64,000 nt of DNA, from contig CAYJGF010000008.1 in assembly GCA_964369965.1 (NCBI GenBank), positions 37,735 through 101,734 on the forward strand. The letters are read 5' to 3'. Positions 33,467 through 41,868 of the stretch are shown piece after piece (the first letter of the stretch is position 1; each line of letters starts with the position of its first letter). Both the position numbers and the translations under genes were made by a program. This DNA comes from CAYJBH01 sp964369965. GTDB taxonomy: Bacteria > Bacillota > Clostridia > Oscillospirales > Ruminococcaceae. The notes beneath the pieces are model-generated. The model was not told where the DNA came from. It was given only the letters and a program-made list of their open reading frames with translations, and did not search any database.

Positions 33467-35143
33467 TTAGTTGCCACCGGGGCCACCGCCACCACCCGGG
33501 CCGCCGCCGGGGCCACCGCTCGGAATATTAGTGTTCGGTACGTCCATACCAAACATCATCATTGCATCGGTAACAACATTAAGCCCTTGCGGATCGTCCA
33601 AAATAAGGAGCCCCTCGCTCAACTCCGCCGAAATAATTTCAACAAGATAGTCCGACTCCATCCCGAGCGCAACATCGATACGTCGTCTGCCGTCGGCGTC
33701 ACCGAGCGTCGCCTGTTCAGCGGTCGGCATGGTGTCATATACATAAATAAAGTGGGTGCCATCCTCCTCCATGACCGCGTCTATCGGCACGGCGAACGTC
33801 TGCTCAGCGGTCTCTATCATAAAGGTGATCTTTGCAGGCACGCCGGCGCGCAGATTTTCATGAATTTCGTCCACCGAGATGGTGACCGAGAAGTTGCCCT
33901 GTTGGTCGACCGCTATCGGCGTAATATTTGTGATGGTGCCCTTCAGCTCAACCGTGTCGGTGGAGTCGGTGGTGATGACCGCCGACATCCCCTCGCGGAG
34001 TTTGACCACGTCATAGCTCGGCACGGTGGCGGTTATCTCCATATCATTGAGGTTTTGTATGGTGCAGACAGAACCGTTCACATTGTCACCGACAGACACG
34101 GAAATAGCGGTCACAACGCCGTCCATCGGGGCACGAATTACCGTGTCCTCTATATCGCTTTGCGCGTCCAATATATCTTTATAGTCGTCGTTAAGACTGT
34201 CGTAGTTTCGATCAACAATCATAGTGGTTGACAACGTCTGACGCTCCAGTGATGCCACCGCACTCTCCAACTTCTCAAGATTATTACTTTCAAGAATAGA
34301 ATAGTTTTCGGTTAGCGTCTTCGCCTGATTTTCCAGATTATCCTGATTTACTCTTGTACTATTAATGTTGTTTTTAAGACCTTCTAAAGTGAGATAGGCG
34401 TTGCGGATGTAAGTCTGTTGTACGGTTGGTGTGGCTGTTGCAGTGTTGTTCTTTATATCAGCGGGGAGAGCCTCATATGCTGCACGCAAAGAATCATCGG
34501 TTAGGGGAAAAATCAAAGCAGTTTCCCCCTGTGCAGGTGTAGGAATATTAGTAGGGTTATACCAATTATAAGTCTCGGTCGTCAAGTTTGTCTCCAGCGA
34601 CGCAATCAATGTCTTTAGCGACGCTATTTCATTATTAAAATCGGTTATCTGCTTGTTATACTCGTCCTTATCCTTATTGTATGTCTCGGCATATTCGTCC
34701 GCCGTCTTTTGAGACTGCGCCAGATCATGCTCTTGGATTGCATTTTCATAACCTGTCTCTCTGACGGTGTCATCATAAGACTCCTGCGCCGCTTCTATGC
34801 TATCCTGCACCGCCTCATCGTCCAATGTGCCGAGTATCTGCCCCGATTTAACCTCGTCACCCACCTCTATATCGAGGGTAATAAGCTCAACTCCGGAGGT
34901 GTTAGAACCGGCAACGACGTTGACCACCTTGGAGTCGACAGACGCGGTAAGTCCGCTCGCGACGATAACATTTTCAATATCCTGCAAGGCGAGCGGCGTC
35001 GTCGACGGCAAGGAAATCATGCCCTCTACGGCGCGTGTGGCAGAGCTGATAAAATTATAAATAACGATACCTATTATTATAAGTATCGCCAATACGATTA
35101 AGAGCACTTTCCTTTTTTTGATAAAATTTGCAATTTTAGACAT
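33467..35143 (-). CDS. Efflux adaptor (HlyD/MacA-type membrane fusion protein)
   Basis: 558 residues: one N-terminal membrane helix (about 12-32), a split lipoyl/biotinyl-like domain (VNVVAGSNTSGVELITLDIE... and VIRAPMDGVVTAISVSVGD), a long alpha hairpin between (about 110-320), a beta-barrel domain and a C-terminal domain. It ends in a low-complexity Gly/Pro tail (GGPGGGPGGGGGPGG) unusual for MacA. First gene of the efflux operon. In a Gram-positive it would bridge the permease and the wall, not an outer-membrane channel. Confidence 0.9.
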   Translation of the reverse strand: MSKIANFIKKRKVLLIVLAILIIIGIVIYNFISSATRAVEGMISLPSTTPLALQDIENVIVASGLTASVDSKVVNVVAGSNTSGVELITLDIEVGDEVKSGQILGTLDDEAVQDSIEAAQESYDDTVRETGYENAIQEHDLAQSQKTADEYAETYNKDKDEYNKQITDFNNEIASLKTLIASLETNLTTETYNWYNPTNIPTPAQGETALIFPLTDDSLRAAYEALPADIKNNTATATPTVQQTYIRNAYLTLEGLKNNINSTRVNQDNLENQAKTLTENYSILESNNLEKLESAVASLERQTLSTTMIVDRNYDSLNDDYKDILDAQSDIEDTVIRAPMDGVVTAISVSVGDNVNGSVCTIQNLNDMEITATVPSYDVVKLREGMSAVITTDSTDTVELKGTITNITPIAVDQQGNFSVTISVDEIHENLRAGVPAKITFMIETAEQTFAVPIDAVMEEDGTHFIYVYDTMPTAEQATLGDADGRRRIDVALGMESDYLVEIISAELSEGLLILDDPQGLNVVTDAMMMFGMDVPNTNIPSGGPGGGPGGGGGPGGN

Positions 35144-35192
35144 AATCGAACCCTATAAATTTTTCTACAATTTAACATGAAATTGTGTTTAA

Positions 35193-35235
35193 AATTTGAA
35201 GTGTGAGTAAACTGCTTGCTAATTACCTACACTCA
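35193..35235 (-). terminator. Possible terminator downstream of the flavodiiron gene
   Basis: Imperfect inverted repeat TTTGAGTGT ... ACACTTCAAA between the flavodiiron stop and the efflux operon, followed by ATTTTAAA and not a clean T-tract. Weak evidence. Confidence 0.35.
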
Positions 35236-35237
35236 AA

Positions 35238-36347
35238 CTAAATATTCCATTGAACCTTACGCTGTGGTAGCATTTCAAAGCCGCACTCGTTTAAGATACA
35301 CTCTATATCTTTTATCGATTCACCGCTCCAACCGTAGGAGCCAAACGCCATACCTACACGATTTTTCGGTTTAAGCCCTCTCATATAGCATAAAAAAGCC
35401 GAAACACTCGGCAACATGCAGTTGTTAAGTGTAGAAGAGCCTACAAAGATGTGAGATGCCTCCAAAAGGCGCGATATAGCCTCGGAATAATGTGTGTCCG
35501 ACAGCTTGACGACATCCACCTCAAACCCCATTTCGCCATACTCGCGCGCAAGATTGTTTGCCATCTTGGCGGTAGTGTTCCACATGGTGTCATAGACAAT
35601 GCAAAGTTTCTTGTCTGACACTCTCCCTTGCGCCCAATAGCCATACTTCTCTAATACTATCGGTATAGTTTTTGTTAATATTACTCCATGTGATGGGCAA
35701 ATCGTCTCAATTCGGAACTCCGACAGCGTTTTTGCCAACTTTTGTACCTGCATACCAAAGGGCAAGACGATGTTTGCATAGTAGTTCCCGAGACGCTCCA
35801 CCAGTTTATCCAGCTCCATTTCATGGTCAAAAACAAGGCCCTCGCCATAGTGCTGACCGAATGCATCGTTGGAAAAAAGGATTTTATCCTCCACGAGCAT
35901 GGTCGCCATACTATCCGGCCAGTGCACCATCGGCATCGGGATAAAGGAGAATGTTTTGTTGCCGGTGCAAAGTGCCTCCCCCAACTTGACCGCGACAAAC
36001 TCAAAGTCGACACCCTTATAATACGCGCGCAGACCTTTTTCACATGCGGCGGTACCGTATATTTTCACATCGGGGTACCTTGCCATCACCGCCGGCAGTG
36101 CACCGCTATGGTCCGGCTCGACATGGTTGCAGATAATTTTATCTATTTTGCGCTCCCCTAAAACCTTTTCGATATTTGCCAAAAATTCCTCCGCAAAAGG
36201 AGCCTTGACAAAATCGATAAGCGTCACCTCATCATCAATGACAAGATAGGCATTATAGGTGGTGCCGTAGGGTGTCTCATAGCCGTGAAATATCCTAACC
36301 TCCCGATCGACAACGCCTACCGAGTGGATACATTTTTTTATTTCCAT
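35238..36347 (-). CDS. fprA: Flavodiiron protein (FprA/ROO family oxygen or NO reductase)
   Basis: Cytoplasmic A-type flavoprotein, 369 residues. The N-terminal metallo-beta-lactamase-like domain carries the di-iron ligands (NHVEPDHSGALP, MVHWPDSM, FSNDAFGQH, CPSHGVI). The C-terminal flavodoxin domain starts near residue 250 (CIVYDTMWNTTAKMANNLA) and continues with GSSTLNNCMLPSV and FGSYGWSGES. It reduces O2 to water or NO to N2O in anaerobes, taking electrons from rubredoxin, whose gene lies 23 bp upstream in the same transcript. Confidence 0.95.
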   Translation of the reverse strand: MEIKKCIHSVGVVDREVRIFHGYETPYGTTYNAYLVIDDEVTLIDFVKAPFAEEFLANIEKVLGERKIDKIICNHVEPDHSGALPAVMARYPDVKIYGTAACEKGLRAYYKGVDFEFVAVKLGEALCTGNKTFSFIPMPMVHWPDSMATMLVEDKILFSNDAFGQHYGEGLVFDHEMELDKLVERLGNYYANIVLPFGMQVQKLAKTLSEFRIETICPSHGVILTKTIPIVLEKYGYWAQGRVSDKKLCIVYDTMWNTTAKMANNLAREYGEMGFEVDVVKLSDTHYSEAISRLLEASHIFVGSSTLNNCMLPSVSAFLCYMRGLKPKNRVGMAFGSYGWSGESIKDIECILNECGFEMLPQRKVQWNI

Positions 36348-36370
36348 TTATTTATTTTTCCTGTATATAG

Positions 36371-36496
36371 TTATTCTTCGGTAAATTGATCCTTGCCAAC
36401 ACCGCATATTGGGCAAACATAATCGTCGCCAAGCTCTTCAAACGGTAGATCACCGTCATAGGTATATCCGCAGATATCACAAACATAAGTTCCCAT
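36371..36496 (-). CDS. rub: Short rubredoxin (41 aa)
   Basis: Fe(SCys)4 electron carrier with VCDICGY and VCPICGVGKDQF. At 41 residues it lacks about 11 residues of the usual loop between the two knuckles (YDGDLPFEELGDD follows the first knuckle directly), resembling the rubredoxin-like domain of rubrerythrins. ATG behind AAGGAG. Likely donor to the adjacent flavodiiron protein. Confidence 0.9.
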   Translation of the reverse strand: MGTYVCDICGYTYDGDLPFEELGDDYVCPICGVGKDQFTEE

Positions 36497-36542
36497 GGAA
36501 AACACTCCTTTTCTTGTTTTAAATAATATATTTCTTGCAATA

Positions 36543-36571
36543 ATATTAACATAGAACAAAAAATTTTTCAA
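36543..36571 (-). promoter_or_regulatory. Promoter of the rubredoxin-flavodiiron operon
   Basis: TTGAAA (36566-36571), 17-bp spacer, TAATAT (36543-36548). Its -35 box is only 6 bp from the -35 box of the divergent efp promoter. Confidence 0.7.
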
Positions 36572-36577
36572 GCGGTG

Positions 36578-36606
36578 TTGACTAATTGCCCACAATTTCA
36601 TATAAT
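36578..36606 (+). promoter_or_regulatory. Promoter of efp
   Basis: TTGACT (36578-36583), 17-bp spacer, TATAAT (36601-36606). It leaves an untranslated leader of roughly 90 nt before the efp start, with no obvious structure. Confidence 0.8.
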
Positions 36607-36705
36607 TAACTAAAAGAGAGATTAATATTGTGGGCTAAAACCGACGAACCCCCAAATATGACTATTAGTAAATTGTCGGATTTTGATTTAGGAAAGGAAA
36701 AAATT

Positions 36706-37269
36706 ATGATAAGTGCCGGTGATTTTAGAAACGGAGTTACCTTTGAGATGGATGGCAGTGTTTTTCAAATTATTGAGTTTCAACATGTTAAACCGGGCAA
36801 AGGTGCGGCGTTTGTCCGCGCAAAGACACGCAACGTGTTGACCGGAGCTGTTACCGAGACAACCTACAACCCGTCCGACAAGTTCCCACCGGCATATATT
36901 GAGCGCCGTGAAATGCAGTATCTGTACAGTGATGGTGAGCTATATCACTTTATGGACGTTGAGTCCTATGAACAAAGCCCTATCAACGAGAGCTCCCTCC
37001 CCGACAGTTTTCGTTTTGTCAAGGAGAATGAGGTTGTCAAGGTGCTATCCTACAAAGGCAGTGTATTCGGTGTGGAGCCTCCCAACTTTGTGGAGCTGAT
37101 AATAACCCAAACCGACCCCGGCTTTAAAGGCAACACCGCCACCAACACACTCAAACCCGCCATAGTTGAGACCGGCGCAGAGGTACGGGTGCCACTCTTT
37201 TTAGAGGAGGGGGAGAAAATTCAGATAGACACACGCACAGGCGAATATATGGGGCGTGTCAACAACTAA
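36706..37269 (+). CDS. efp: Elongation factor P
   Basis: Translation factor that rescues ribosomes stalled at polyproline, 187 residues. Three-domain layout: KOW-like N domain with FQIIEFQHVKPGKGAAFVRA, the modification-site loop at the lysine in KPGKGAAF, and the C-terminal ETGAEVRVPLFLEEGEKIQ. I start at the ATG behind AGGAAAGGA, giving the normal length; an in-frame extension upstream is not family-like. It precedes the CD1247-type gene by 27 bp. Confidence 0.97.
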   Translation: MISAGDFRNGVTFEMDGSVFQIIEFQHVKPGKGAAFVRAKTRNVLTGAVTETTYNPSDKFPPAYIERREMQYLYSDGELYHFMDVESYEQSPINESSLPDSFRFVKENEVVKVLSYKGSVFGVEPPNFVELIITQTDPGFKGNTATNTLKPAIVETGAEVRVPLFLEEGEKIQIDTRTGEYMGRVNN

Positions 37270-37296
37270 CGCTTAGTATTAGAAAGGGACAAAACA

Positions 37297-37683
37297 ATGG
37301 ATTTAAAGGAGAGAGCCTCCTATGTCAAGGGGCTTGTAGACGGGTTAAACCCCGATTTCAGCACCAAAGAGGGCCGCATTTTAAAGGAGCTTTTAGCGCT
37401 GCTCGGCGACGTATGCAACGCGGTTTATGACCTGTCGGACGATGTCGACCAAATTTATGAGGAGATTGACGCTATCGACCAGGATTTGACCGAAATAGAG
37501 AGCAATATGACCTGTGATTGCAACGAGGACGATGTGTATGACGGCGGTATTTATGAGATAACCTGCCCCGAGTGCAAAAAAGTGGTGTGCATGGACGAGG
37601 AGATGCTCGGTGACGACGACATATCCTGCCCTAACTGTGGCACCAGTTTTGAGATAGATTTCTCGGATGACGATATCGAGTAG
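37297..37683 (+). CDS. CD1247-type acidic zinc-ribbon protein (128 aa)
   Basis: Small acidic protein. The helical N-terminal half (KERASYVKGLVDGLN, KILKELLALLGDVCNAV-like) matches the CD1247 N-terminal domain family, which commonly follows efp in Clostridia. The C-terminal half is a zinc ribbon (CPECKKVVC and CPNCGTSF). Function unknown. Ribosome binding site AGAAAGGGA. A strong terminator follows. Confidence 0.85.
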   Translation: MDLKERASYVKGLVDGLNPDFSTKEGRILKELLALLGDVCNAVYDLSDDVDQIYEEIDAIDQDLTEIESNMTCDCNEDDVYDGGIYEITCPECKKVVCMDEEMLGDDDISCPNCGTSFEIDFSDDDIE

Positions 37684-37722
37684 TTTTTTGTCAAATAAAA
37701 TCGAATAGATGTATATTTTTAT

Positions 37723-37764
37723 GCTCCGTGGGTGATAATACAGTTATCATCACGGAGCTTTTTT
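37723..37764 (+). terminator. Intrinsic terminator of the efp operon
   Basis: GCTCCGTGGGTGATAA pairs with TTATCATCACGGAGC (one bulge), 5-nt loop, then TTTTTT. Confidence 0.92.
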
Positions 37765-37787
37765 GAGCTCAAAAATGCAAACCGTTA

Positions 37788-37796
37788 TGATATAAT
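37788..37796 (+). promoter_or_regulatory. Extended -10 promoter of the 59-aa gene
   Basis: TGATATAAT, a TGN-extended -10 box, 37 bp before the start codon. No good -35 hexamer at normal spacing. Confidence 0.5.
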
Positions 37797-37832
37797 TTTG
37801 AATTTGACTATATTGATAGAAAGGATTGTATA

Positions 37833-38012
37833 ATGGCTGATAACTTTGGACTTTTTGGTGCAAACGGCACGAACGGCGACCTTTTACCCTATCTCGCATT
37901 GATGCGAAACGACCTTTTAAATCCGGACGACGATCTTATGCAGGGTCGTGAGGTGGAGTCGGACGAGGAGGTGGAGATAAAAAAACGTCTGCGAGAAGAG
38001 GATAGAAAATAG
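37833..38012 (+). CDS. Small acidic protein (59 aa), unrecognised
   Basis: ORF with a textbook ribosome binding site (AGAAAGGA, 7 nt) standing alone between the efp terminator and a long hairpin, so it forms its own transcription unit. The peptide starts MADNFGLFGANGTNGDLL, has LALMRNDLLNPDDDLM in the middle and ends in a charged helix (EEVEIKKRLREEDRK). Soluble, no Cys. No family recognised; expression signals argue it is real. Confidence 0.7.
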   Translation: MADNFGLFGANGTNGDLLPYLALMRNDLLNPDDDLMQGREVESDEEVEIKKRLREEDRK

Positions 38013-38013
38013 T

Positions 38014-38065
38014 ACACCATATAAAGTGTGGGGCGGTTGGTTATCCGCCCCACACTTTATGGTGT
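38014..38065. terminator. Long hairpin between convergent genes (possible bidirectional terminator)
   Basis: ACACCAT and TAAAGTGTGGGGCGG pair with CCGCCCCACACTTTA and TGGTGT around an 8-nt loop: about 21 bp, nearly perfect. No clean T-tract on either side. It starts 2 bp after the 59-aa gene's stop and faces the AI-2E transporter gene. Confidence 0.6.
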
Positions 38066-38097
38066 TGGTATAGAGACACCCCGTCATCACGTCCGTG

Positions 38098-39213
38098 TTA
38101 CTGCTTTACCTCTGCCTCCTCAATATCCTCTACATTGATTTTTATCAGCTGATAGACCACCGACAAAAGCGGCAGGGCGAGGAGCATACCCACCGCGCCG
38201 AAAAGACCGCCGCCCACCAACACACCGGACAACACATAGGGTCCCGGCAGACCTATGGAACTGCCGACAACGCGCGGATAGATGAGGTTGCTCTCCAACT
38301 GTTGCAGTATGATGATGAACACCAAAAACCAGACGGCGCTCATCGGGTCGACCATCAAAAGAATAAAGGCGCTGGGCACCGCACCGATGATGGGACCGAG
38401 GATTGGTATCACGTTGGTCACGCCGATTATTACGCTGACCAGTGATGCGTAGGGCAGACCGATGATGCTCATGCCGATAAAACAGAGCACCCCGAGTATG
38501 ACCGCCTCGGTGAGTTGACCCACCACAAATTTTGAGAATACATAGTTCGAGATCTTTGAAATTTTAAAAATTCTAATGCGAGCGCGCTCCGGCGCATATG
38601 CCTTGACCATCCTTGTCGCCTGTTGTGAAAGGTGGTCGCGCTCCGCCACGATATAAATCGAGAGGATAAGCCCGAAAAAGATGTTGCTCACCGTAGACCC
38701 GACACTGGCGGTAAAGTCATAGACCTGCGGAAAAACCCCGGTCATAAAAATATCTAAAAGTTCATTAAAATTCTCGGTTATCTGCTCGAAAAAGTTGCCG
38801 GTTAAAAACTCGGGGAGCAGTTCCGGCGGTATGGCGGAGACTACGCGCTCTAAGTTGCCGGCATAGACCTCTAAATTGCCGACAAAAAGCCCGACGCTGT
38901 CCGCAAAACTCGGTATAAGTATGCCAAACAGGGCGGCGACTATCATCAAAAGCAGCAGATAGACCGCCACAACCGAAAAACCTTTTGCAAGTTTTGGTCT
39001 TTTATTTTTGAACAGGCGAGAGAGTCCGTTTTCAAACACCTCGGCAGGGCGAGAGAGCACAAATGCGATACAAAAGCCGATTATTATAGGCTGTATGACC
39101 GATGAAACTGCGCTGAAAACCGAGCTTACATCCTCTAACCGGAATATCACCGCGAACAATAACGCCGCGTATGTTATGGCGAGAATTACCTTTTTAAATT
39201 CACCTTTTCCCAT
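38098..39213 (-). CDS. AI-2E family transporter (PerM-like)
   Basis: Polytopic membrane protein of 371 residues with about seven or eight helices and the usual large hydrophilic section after helix 3. Motifs: SIYIVAERDHL, GVTNVIPILGPIIGAVPSAFI and LESNLIYPRVVGSSIGLP, which are hallmarks of the family. Members export AI-2 or act as Na+/H+ antiporters; the substrate here is unknown. It lies 8 bp after the sulfatase gene on the same strand. Confidence 0.92.
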   Translation of the reverse strand: MGKGEFKKVILAITYAALLFAVIFRLEDVSSVFSAVSSVIQPIIIGFCIAFVLSRPAEVFENGLSRLFKNKRPKLAKGFSVVAVYLLLLMIVAALFGILIPSFADSVGLFVGNLEVYAGNLERVVSAIPPELLPEFLTGNFFEQITENFNELLDIFMTGVFPQVYDFTASVGSTVSNIFFGLILSIYIVAERDHLSQQATRMVKAYAPERARIRIFKISKISNYVFSKFVVGQLTEAVILGVLCFIGMSIIGLPYASLVSVIIGVTNVIPILGPIIGAVPSAFILLMVDPMSAVWFLVFIIILQQLESNLIYPRVVGSSIGLPGPYVLSGVLVGGGLFGAVGMLLALPLLSVVYQLIKINVEDIEEAEVKQ

Positions 39214-39221
39214 GTATCTCC

Positions 39222-40727
39222 TTATTTCGTTATAGAACCAAGCATCTTAAAGCGCGTCGCCTCCACCATCTCAAGACCGGTGTCGTAATCCAGCTGTCGC
39301 GCCTCGTAGTCATTTTCACTCTGCCGTGTGTAGCCGGTATAAGACCAGCTTTCTTTGCGGCAGTCCTCCTCACGGCGCCAGTGACGGCGCTCCCAGTAAT
39401 AACCTCTGAACGGGTCACGGGTGGTGTTCATATTTTCGAGTATAAGGTCGTGCAACTGTACCATCTTACTATAGCATTGTGGATTTTCAATGAGGTTATT
39501 CATCTCGTACGGGTCGTTTTCAAGGTCATAAAACTCGTCGGTGCTCAACAGATTGATTGAGAGTTTATATCGCCCATCAAAGACAGCGCGCAGAGGTTGA
39601 AAACCGCCAAAACCGTCGTGGTCAACCTCATACCGCCCGAACTCGATAAAGCTGTGGCGTTTCTTATCCTGCTCTTCTCCTTTGCAAAGGTTTAGCACGC
39701 TGTCACCGGGGAACATGCCGGGCACAGCCACACCGAGCATCTCAAAGACGGTCGGTGCAAGGTCAATATGCGAGGTCGGTGCCGCCGTCACCCCACCGGA
39801 AGGTATGTCACCACCGCTGATGAACAGTGGTATGCGCGCCACCTCGTCATAGACACAGGGACCTTTGTTGGTGATACAGTGGGACTCCAACGCATCGCCA
39901 TGGTCGGAAGTGTAGATTATATAGATATCCTCACCCGTCGCCTTTATTGCCTTGACGACCCTGTCTATCTCACTGTCGACAAAACTGTTGCAACCGAAAT
40001 AGAATGGGTTTTTTACACTCACCTTGTCGCGGTCGACAGATATCCTATCCCCTGCCCACGCCTTTTGGTAGCTCGGCTTATCCTCTAAAACGTCTTTAAC
40101 GTTGGGTGCGAGGGGGAACTCATAGTCCTTATACATCTCCCAAAACTCGCGAGGGCAGATGAACGGCCCGTGTGGTTCGTCATAGGACACGGTCAAAAAG
40201 TAGTCCTCATCCTTATGTTTTTGGATAAAGTCGATGGCGCGGTCGGAGCAACGGTGACCGTAGGTAAACTCGGCAGGATAGTCGCGTTTTAACATGCTGT
40301 TTTCATCACGGGAGAGGACGCGCTCCTCCTCGGTTAGCTCCTCGAGGTAGTTGCGCATGTCGTACCAGTAGTCCGCATCCCAACCGTCGGGGCATTTCCC
40401 GAGACCGAAATAGTCGCCACCGTCCAGATGCCATTTGCCGATATAGGCGGTGTGTATGCCGTTGTCGGACAGGCGCTGACCTATCGTTTTAACATCGGCG
40501 GACAGTGCGACCGAGTTTGTCCAGCCGTTGCAGGAGTGGGGATATAGTCCGGTAAAAAGCCCTGCCCTCGCCGGTTGGCAGACCGGTTGAGTGGTATATG
40601 CACGCTCAAATCGCATACCGCTCGCCGCCAAAGCATCCAGCCCCGGTGTTGAAAGACCGGTCGAGACATTTGCATTGACCATATCATAACGCTGTGTGTC
40701 GGTCATGATAAAAACTACCTTAGCCAT
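39222..40727 (-). CDS. Sulfatase (type I, Cys-type)
   Basis: Alkaline-phosphatase-fold sulfatase of 501 residues. The maturation motif CxPxR is present as CQPARAGLFTG with Cys50, to be converted to formylglycine by an anaerobic sulfatase-maturating enzyme encoded elsewhere. Metal ligands: Asp10 in IMTDTQRYD and YTSDHGDALESH. The sequence order resembles heparan/choline-type sulfatases acting on glycans. No signal peptide is visible, so it acts inside the cell. I start at the ATG behind AAGGGAAAA. Own promoter upstream. Confidence 0.93.
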   Translation of the reverse strand: MAKVVFIMTDTQRYDMVNANVSTGLSTPGLDALAASGMRFERAYTTQPVCQPARAGLFTGLYPHSCNGWTNSVALSADVKTIGQRLSDNGIHTAYIGKWHLDGGDYFGLGKCPDGWDADYWYDMRNYLEELTEEERVLSRDENSMLKRDYPAEFTYGHRCSDRAIDFIQKHKDEDYFLTVSYDEPHGPFICPREFWEMYKDYEFPLAPNVKDVLEDKPSYQKAWAGDRISVDRDKVSVKNPFYFGCNSFVDSEIDRVVKAIKATGEDIYIIYTSDHGDALESHCITNKGPCVYDEVARIPLFISGGDIPSGGVTAAPTSHIDLAPTVFEMLGVAVPGMFPGDSVLNLCKGEEQDKKRHSFIEFGRYEVDHDGFGGFQPLRAVFDGRYKLSINLLSTDEFYDLENDPYEMNNLIENPQCYSKMVQLHDLILENMNTTRDPFRGYYWERRHWRREEDCRKESWSYTGYTRQSENDYEARQLDYDTGLEMVEATRFKMLGSITK

Positions 40728-40758
40728 AATATTTTCCCTTGTGTTTGTTATACCATTA

Positions 40759-40787
40759 ATAATAACACAATTATCGGTGCGTGGCAA
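40759..40787 (-). promoter_or_regulatory. Promoter of the sulfatase gene
   Basis: TTGCCA (40782-40787), 17-bp spacer, TATTAT (40759-40764), divergent from the degV promoter. Confidence 0.65.
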
Positions 40788-40894
40788 TGGTTTTTAAGTG
40801 TGTTTTGTTATGTAATTTATTGCTTAGATTTTGCGCTATTTTAAAACTTAAATAAATTTAATTAAATTATTTTAAGTTTTTTTGCCCAAAACCC

Positions 40895-40923
40895 TTGACT
40901 TTGACGTTAAATGAATATAATAT
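40895..40923 (+). promoter_or_regulatory. Promoter of degV
   Basis: TTGACT (40895-40900), 17-bp spacer, TAATAT (40918-40923); an overlapping TATAAT gives a 15-bp spacer. AT-rich DNA upstream could act as an UP element. Confidence 0.75.
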
Positions 40924-40963
40924 ATAGAGGACTGTAAAACACACTGAAAGGATATTTTTCCAT

Positions 40964-41809
40964 ATGTCAATAAGAATTGTTACGGACAGCACCTGCGATA
41001 TTCCTCGCGATGTGCTAAAAGAGATGAATGTACACGCCGCTCCGCTCCGCGTTTTGTTTGGTGAGGAGACCTACCTCGACGGTATCGACATCGGCAAGGC
41101 GGAGTTTTATGAAAAACTTTCCAAGGCGGAGAAACTCCCCACCACCTCACAGGTTAACCCGGACGAGTTTGAAAAAATTTTTAAAGAGTATCTTGATGCA
41201 GGGGACACGATTATCGGTGTATTTATCGGCTCCAAGCTCAGCGGCACCTATCAATCCGCCGTCATAGCAAAACAGCACCTTGACTCCGACGATATACATT
41301 TGATAGACAGCAAGACCGCAACCGTTTCACTCGGCTCTATGGTGCGTATCGCCGCTAAAATGCGTGACGACGGCGCAGGCGTTAAAGAGATCTGCGACGT
41401 GCTGACAAGCCTTGCCGACCGTGCTCGCCTCGCCGCAGCGCCGGTCACGCTCAAATATCTACAGATGGGCGGTCGTATCTCCGGCACCGCCGCCACCATT
41501 GCGGGGGTTTTAAATATTACGCCGATTGTACAGATTGCAGACGGTGTGGTTACCTCGGCAGGCAAGGTTCGCGGCAAGAAAAAGGTATTTGAATTTATAC
41601 TCAACTATATTAAAGAAAATGACTATGACGACAGCTATCCCATAGCATTCACACATAGCGGTGACCAACAGGCATGCGATGAATTGAAGGAGTATATAAC
41701 CTCCAAAGGCGGATACAAAGCATGGGATTTCATCGACCAGATGGGTTCGGTAGTGGCAACCCACATAGGTCCCGGCGCATTTGCCATAACATTTTTTTCT
41801 AAAAAATAA
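40964..41809 (+). CDS. degV: DegV family fatty-acid-binding protein
   Basis: Soluble protein of 281 residues that binds a fatty acid and presents it to fatty-acid kinase (FakB-like role). N-terminal RIVTDSTCDIPRDVLKE, then TSQVNPDEF, GSKLSGTYQSA, LIDSKTATVSLG and GRISGTAATIAGVLNITPIV are family motifs. Own promoter and a terminator make it a single-gene unit. Ribosome binding site GAAAGGA. Confidence 0.94.
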   Translation: MSIRIVTDSTCDIPRDVLKEMNVHAAPLRVLFGEETYLDGIDIGKAEFYEKLSKAEKLPTTSQVNPDEFEKIFKEYLDAGDTIIGVFIGSKLSGTYQSAVIAKQHLDSDDIHLIDSKTATVSLGSMVRIAAKMRDDGAGVKEICDVLTSLADRARLAAAPVTLKYLQMGGRISGTAATIAGVLNITPIVQIADGVVTSAGKVRGKKKVFEFILNYIKENDYDDSYPIAFTHSGDQQACDELKEYITSKGGYKAWDFIDQMGSVVATHIGPGAFAITFFSKK

Positions 41810-41823
41810 TTTTTCTATAGAAC

Positions 41824-41862
41824 AAAAACCCCGTGGGGCATTTCGCTCCCACGGGGTTTTTT
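41824..41862. terminator. Bidirectional intrinsic terminator
   Basis: AAAAACCCCGTGGG pairs with CCCACGGGGTTTTTT; the A-tract and T-tract serve both degV and the convergent potassium-channel gene. Confidence 0.92.
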
Positions 41863-41868
41863 ATACAC

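Noticed and set aside
37788..37832. TTGACT...TATAAT overlap near 37805-37835 as a promoter
   Set aside because: The TATAAT-like box would overlap the ribosome binding site and start codon of the 59-aa gene; the extended -10 box upstream is a better candidate.
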